DNA of 8,281 nucleotides from JALHRI01 sp044351685 (GTDB lineage: Bacteria; Pseudomonadota; Alphaproteobacteria; Rickettsiales; UBA3002). This document shows, one piece after another, positions 6,688 through 8,281 of the stretch (positions are counted from its first letter, which is position 1; the number at the start of each line of letters is the position of its first letter). The stretch covers positions 1 through 8,281 of the forward strand of contig JBILFK010000067.1 in assembly GCA_044351685.1 (NCBI GenBank), given 5' to 3'. The translations under genes were made by a program, and so were the position numbers. The notes beneath the pieces are model-generated. The model was not told the origin of the DNA. It was given only the letters and a program-made list of their open reading frames with translations, and ran no database searches.

Positions 6688-8281
6688 CTACATAAAATCA
6701 TAGGGGTTGATATCCAGCTTCACGCGCACCCCTTTAAACTGCATGCCCGCCAGCCATTCGCGCAGGGTTTTCTGCAGGGAAATGCCCTTTTCGGCTTTGA
6801 TCAGCAGGCGAAACCGATATTGCCCCTTTAGTTTGGAAAGCGGTGCGGGGGCAGGGCCAAGTACGCGCAGGCGGCTATCAACCGGTGCGCTGGCTGCCAG
6901 CTGACGCGCGGCCTGCTGCACGGCGCTATCGCTTGGGCCATCGAGCAAAATGGCTGCCAGCTGGCCGTAAGGCGGCCAGTTACCGCGTTTTCGCATATCG
7001 GTTTCGACTTGCATGAAGGCATCGCGCCCGTGCGCCTGCAAGGCCTGCATAACCGGGTGTTCGGGCTGGTAGGTTTGCAGCAGCACGCGGCCTTGCTTGG
7101 CTTCGCGCCCTGCGCGCCCGGCAAGCTGGTGCAATAGTTGGTAGCTGCGCTCGGATACCCGCAGATCGCCGCCATTCAAGCCCAAATCGGCATCCACCAC
7201 GCCCACCAGCGTGAGGTTGGGGAAATGGTGGCCCTTAGCCACCATCTGTGTGCCAATCAGAATACGCGCCTCGCCGGAAATGGCGCGCGCGAAATCTTCC
7301 GGCGTGGGTGTTGCGTCGCTCGCTAACATCAAGGGCGCAATTTCGGGGAAATAGCCTTGTACTTCCTGCGCGATGCGCTCTACGCCTGGCCCGCACGCGG
7401 CCAAATGTTCGTGCGTGGCGCCGCAACTGGGGCAGGCAGCGGGCATAGGTTCGTGGTGACCGCAATGGTGGCATTGCAGCTTTGCTGGCCGTTGATGCTG
7501 CACCATCCAGGCGCTGCAATCGGGGCATTGAAACCGGTAACCGCAGCTGCGACACAATAATAACGGCGCATAGCCACGACGGTTCAAAAACAATAGCACC
7601 TGTTCGCCGCGCGCTAGTGTCTCGCGCATGGCAACCTTTAAGGCTTCGGAGAGAAACGCGCCGCGTTCGGTGGCCTCGCTGCGCATATCGATAAGCGCCA
7701 CTTCAGGCAGGGTGGCGCCCGCATGCCGGTTGGGCAAATGCACCTGCTGGTAGCGCCCCTGCGCGACGTTGGCGACAGTTTCAAGCGACGGTGTGGCGGT
7801 GGCCAGAATGACCCGCGCCGATTCATATTTTCCGCGCGCCACCGCCATATCGCGGGCATGGTATAGCACGCCTTCTTCTTGTTTATAGGCGGCGTCATGT
7901 TCTTCATCGACAATGATGAGGGAAAGTTTTTTGAAGGGCAAAAACAGCGCCGAACGTGCCCCTACCACCACCCGCGCCTCGCCGGTGATTACCCCCCGCC
8001 ATAGGCGTTTTTTCTCGGCCTCGCCTTGGCCAGAGTGCCAGCTATCTGGGGTTGCGCCAAAGGCCGCCTCAAAACGCAGCAACCATTGGTGCGTAAGCGC
8101 AATCTCGGGCAGTAAAACAAGCACTTGCGCGTTTGGGTCGGCGGCCAACGCTTCGCGTATGGCGTGAAAATACACCTCGGTTTTGCCCGAACCGGTGACG
8201 CCATCGAGCACGCTGGGGAGCGTGGCGGCCTGCAGTTCGCGGGCGGCCTGCGCCTGCGCGGCAGATAGTTCCGGCAAGTGG
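6688..8281 (-). CDS. priA: Primosomal protein N' (PriA replication-restart helicase), 5'-truncated by the window edge
   Basis: PriA is a superfamily 2 DNA helicase that recognises stalled forks and D-loops and starts primosome reassembly in the cytoplasm. About 530 residues are visible. Numbering from the TTG at 8277, the Walker A motif GVTGSGKT is at 26-33 and the Walker B box is DEEH at 124-127. Four Cys pairs typical of the PriA zinc region follow (C242/C245, C251/C254, C269/C272, C282/C285). Helicase motifs V-VI include IGTQMVAKGH near 341-350 and QLAGRAGR near 384-391, and the protein ends in INPYDFM then TAG, a typical PriA C-terminus. The frame stays open to the right edge (a CAC codon precedes the TTG), and PriA is usually about 700 residues or more, so the TTG is not the true start: the N-terminal DNA-binding part lies outside. 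The gene ends 105 bases before atpH. No damage is seen in the visible part. Identification is firm. Confidence 0.97.
   Translation of the reverse strand, partial: HLPELSAAQAQAARELQAATLPSVLDGVTGSGKTEVYFHAIREALAADPNAQVLVLLPEIALTHQWLLRFEAAFGATPDSWHSGQGEAEKKRLWRGVITGEARVVVGARSALFLPFKKLSLIIVDEEHDAAYKQEEGVLYHARDMAVARGKYESARVILATATPSLETVANVAQGRYQQVHLPNRHAGATLPEVALIDMRSEATERGAFLSEALKVAMRETLARGEQVLLFLNRRGYAPLLLCRSCGYRFQCPDCSAWMVQHQRPAKLQCHHCGHHEPMPAACPSCGATHEHLAACGPGVERIAQEVQGYFPEIAPLMLASDATPTPEDFARAISGEARILIGTQMVAKGHHFPNLTLVGVVDADLGLNGGDLRVSERSYQLLHQLAGRAGREAKQGRVLLQTYQPEHPVMQALQAHGRDAFMQVETDMRKRGNWPPYGQLAAILLDGPSDSAVQQAARQLAASAPVDSRLRVLGPAPAPLSKLKGQYRFRLLIKAEKGISLQKTLREWLAGMQFKGVRVKLDINPYDFM

Noticed and set aside
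133..8167. Numerous open frames on the plus strand, some over 180 codons, e.g. 5332-5895 and 3211-3798
   Set aside because: They lie opposite atpA, atpD, priA and other well-supported genes, have composition typical of antisense frames of GC-rich genes, and show no recognisable domains.
8275..8277. TTG as the start of priA
   Set aside because: The frame continues to the window edge, and PriA needs a further N-terminal DNA-binding region, so this is only the first possible start inside the window.

Overview
The window is a chromosomal stretch from an alphaproteobacterium. Every gene I can support lies on the minus strand, so the biological order runs from the right edge to the left: priA (5'-truncated), then the five-gene F1 ATP synthase operon atpH-atpA-atpG-atpD-atpC, then two unrecognised genes encoding proteins of 277 and 221 residues. 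The F1 genes stand without the F0 genes (atpI, atpB, atpE, atpF). This split, and a priA gene just upstream of atpH, are both familiar from alphaproteobacteria, and the protein sequences fit that class. Base composition is moderately GC-rich by eye. I cannot name the genus.

Region by region: 6688-8281 holds the helicase core, zinc-binding region and C-terminal domain of PriA, with its N-terminus beyond the right edge. The 105-base gap 6583-6687 separates priA from atpH; it contains several short inverted repeats and should carry the atp leader and perhaps the promoter, although no convincing -35/-10 pair is visible. The block 1711-6582 encodes delta, alpha, gamma, beta and epsilon of F1. Its gaps are only 11-19 bases, or as little as -3 to +8 around atpC depending on the start, and each gene has a clear Shine-Dalgarno sequence, so it reads as one transcript. 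The catalytic signatures of alpha and beta are intact. The gap 1637-1710 contains only a weak terminator-like stem. It is followed by a soluble 277-residue protein of unknown function (803-1636) and a 221-residue protein (69-734) that has a conserved-looking core between Ala/Pro/Ser-rich flanks. A palindromic, REP-like element lies just after the last gene (23-59).

The F1 subunits together form the soluble catalytic head that docks on a membrane F0 encoded elsewhere. PriA restarts stalled replication forks and has no known functional link to ATP synthase; its position is a conserved neighbourhood rather than a pathway. The two downstream genes may be expressed by read-through from the F1 operon, but nothing visible ties them to ATP synthase. 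Most of the window is ordinary core genome. The points worth a second look are the two unknown genes, a hairpin that covers the ribosome-binding site of the 221-residue gene, and the palindrome at the left edge. I see no mobile element, CRISPR array, tRNA or rRNA, and no evidence of a new multi-gene system.
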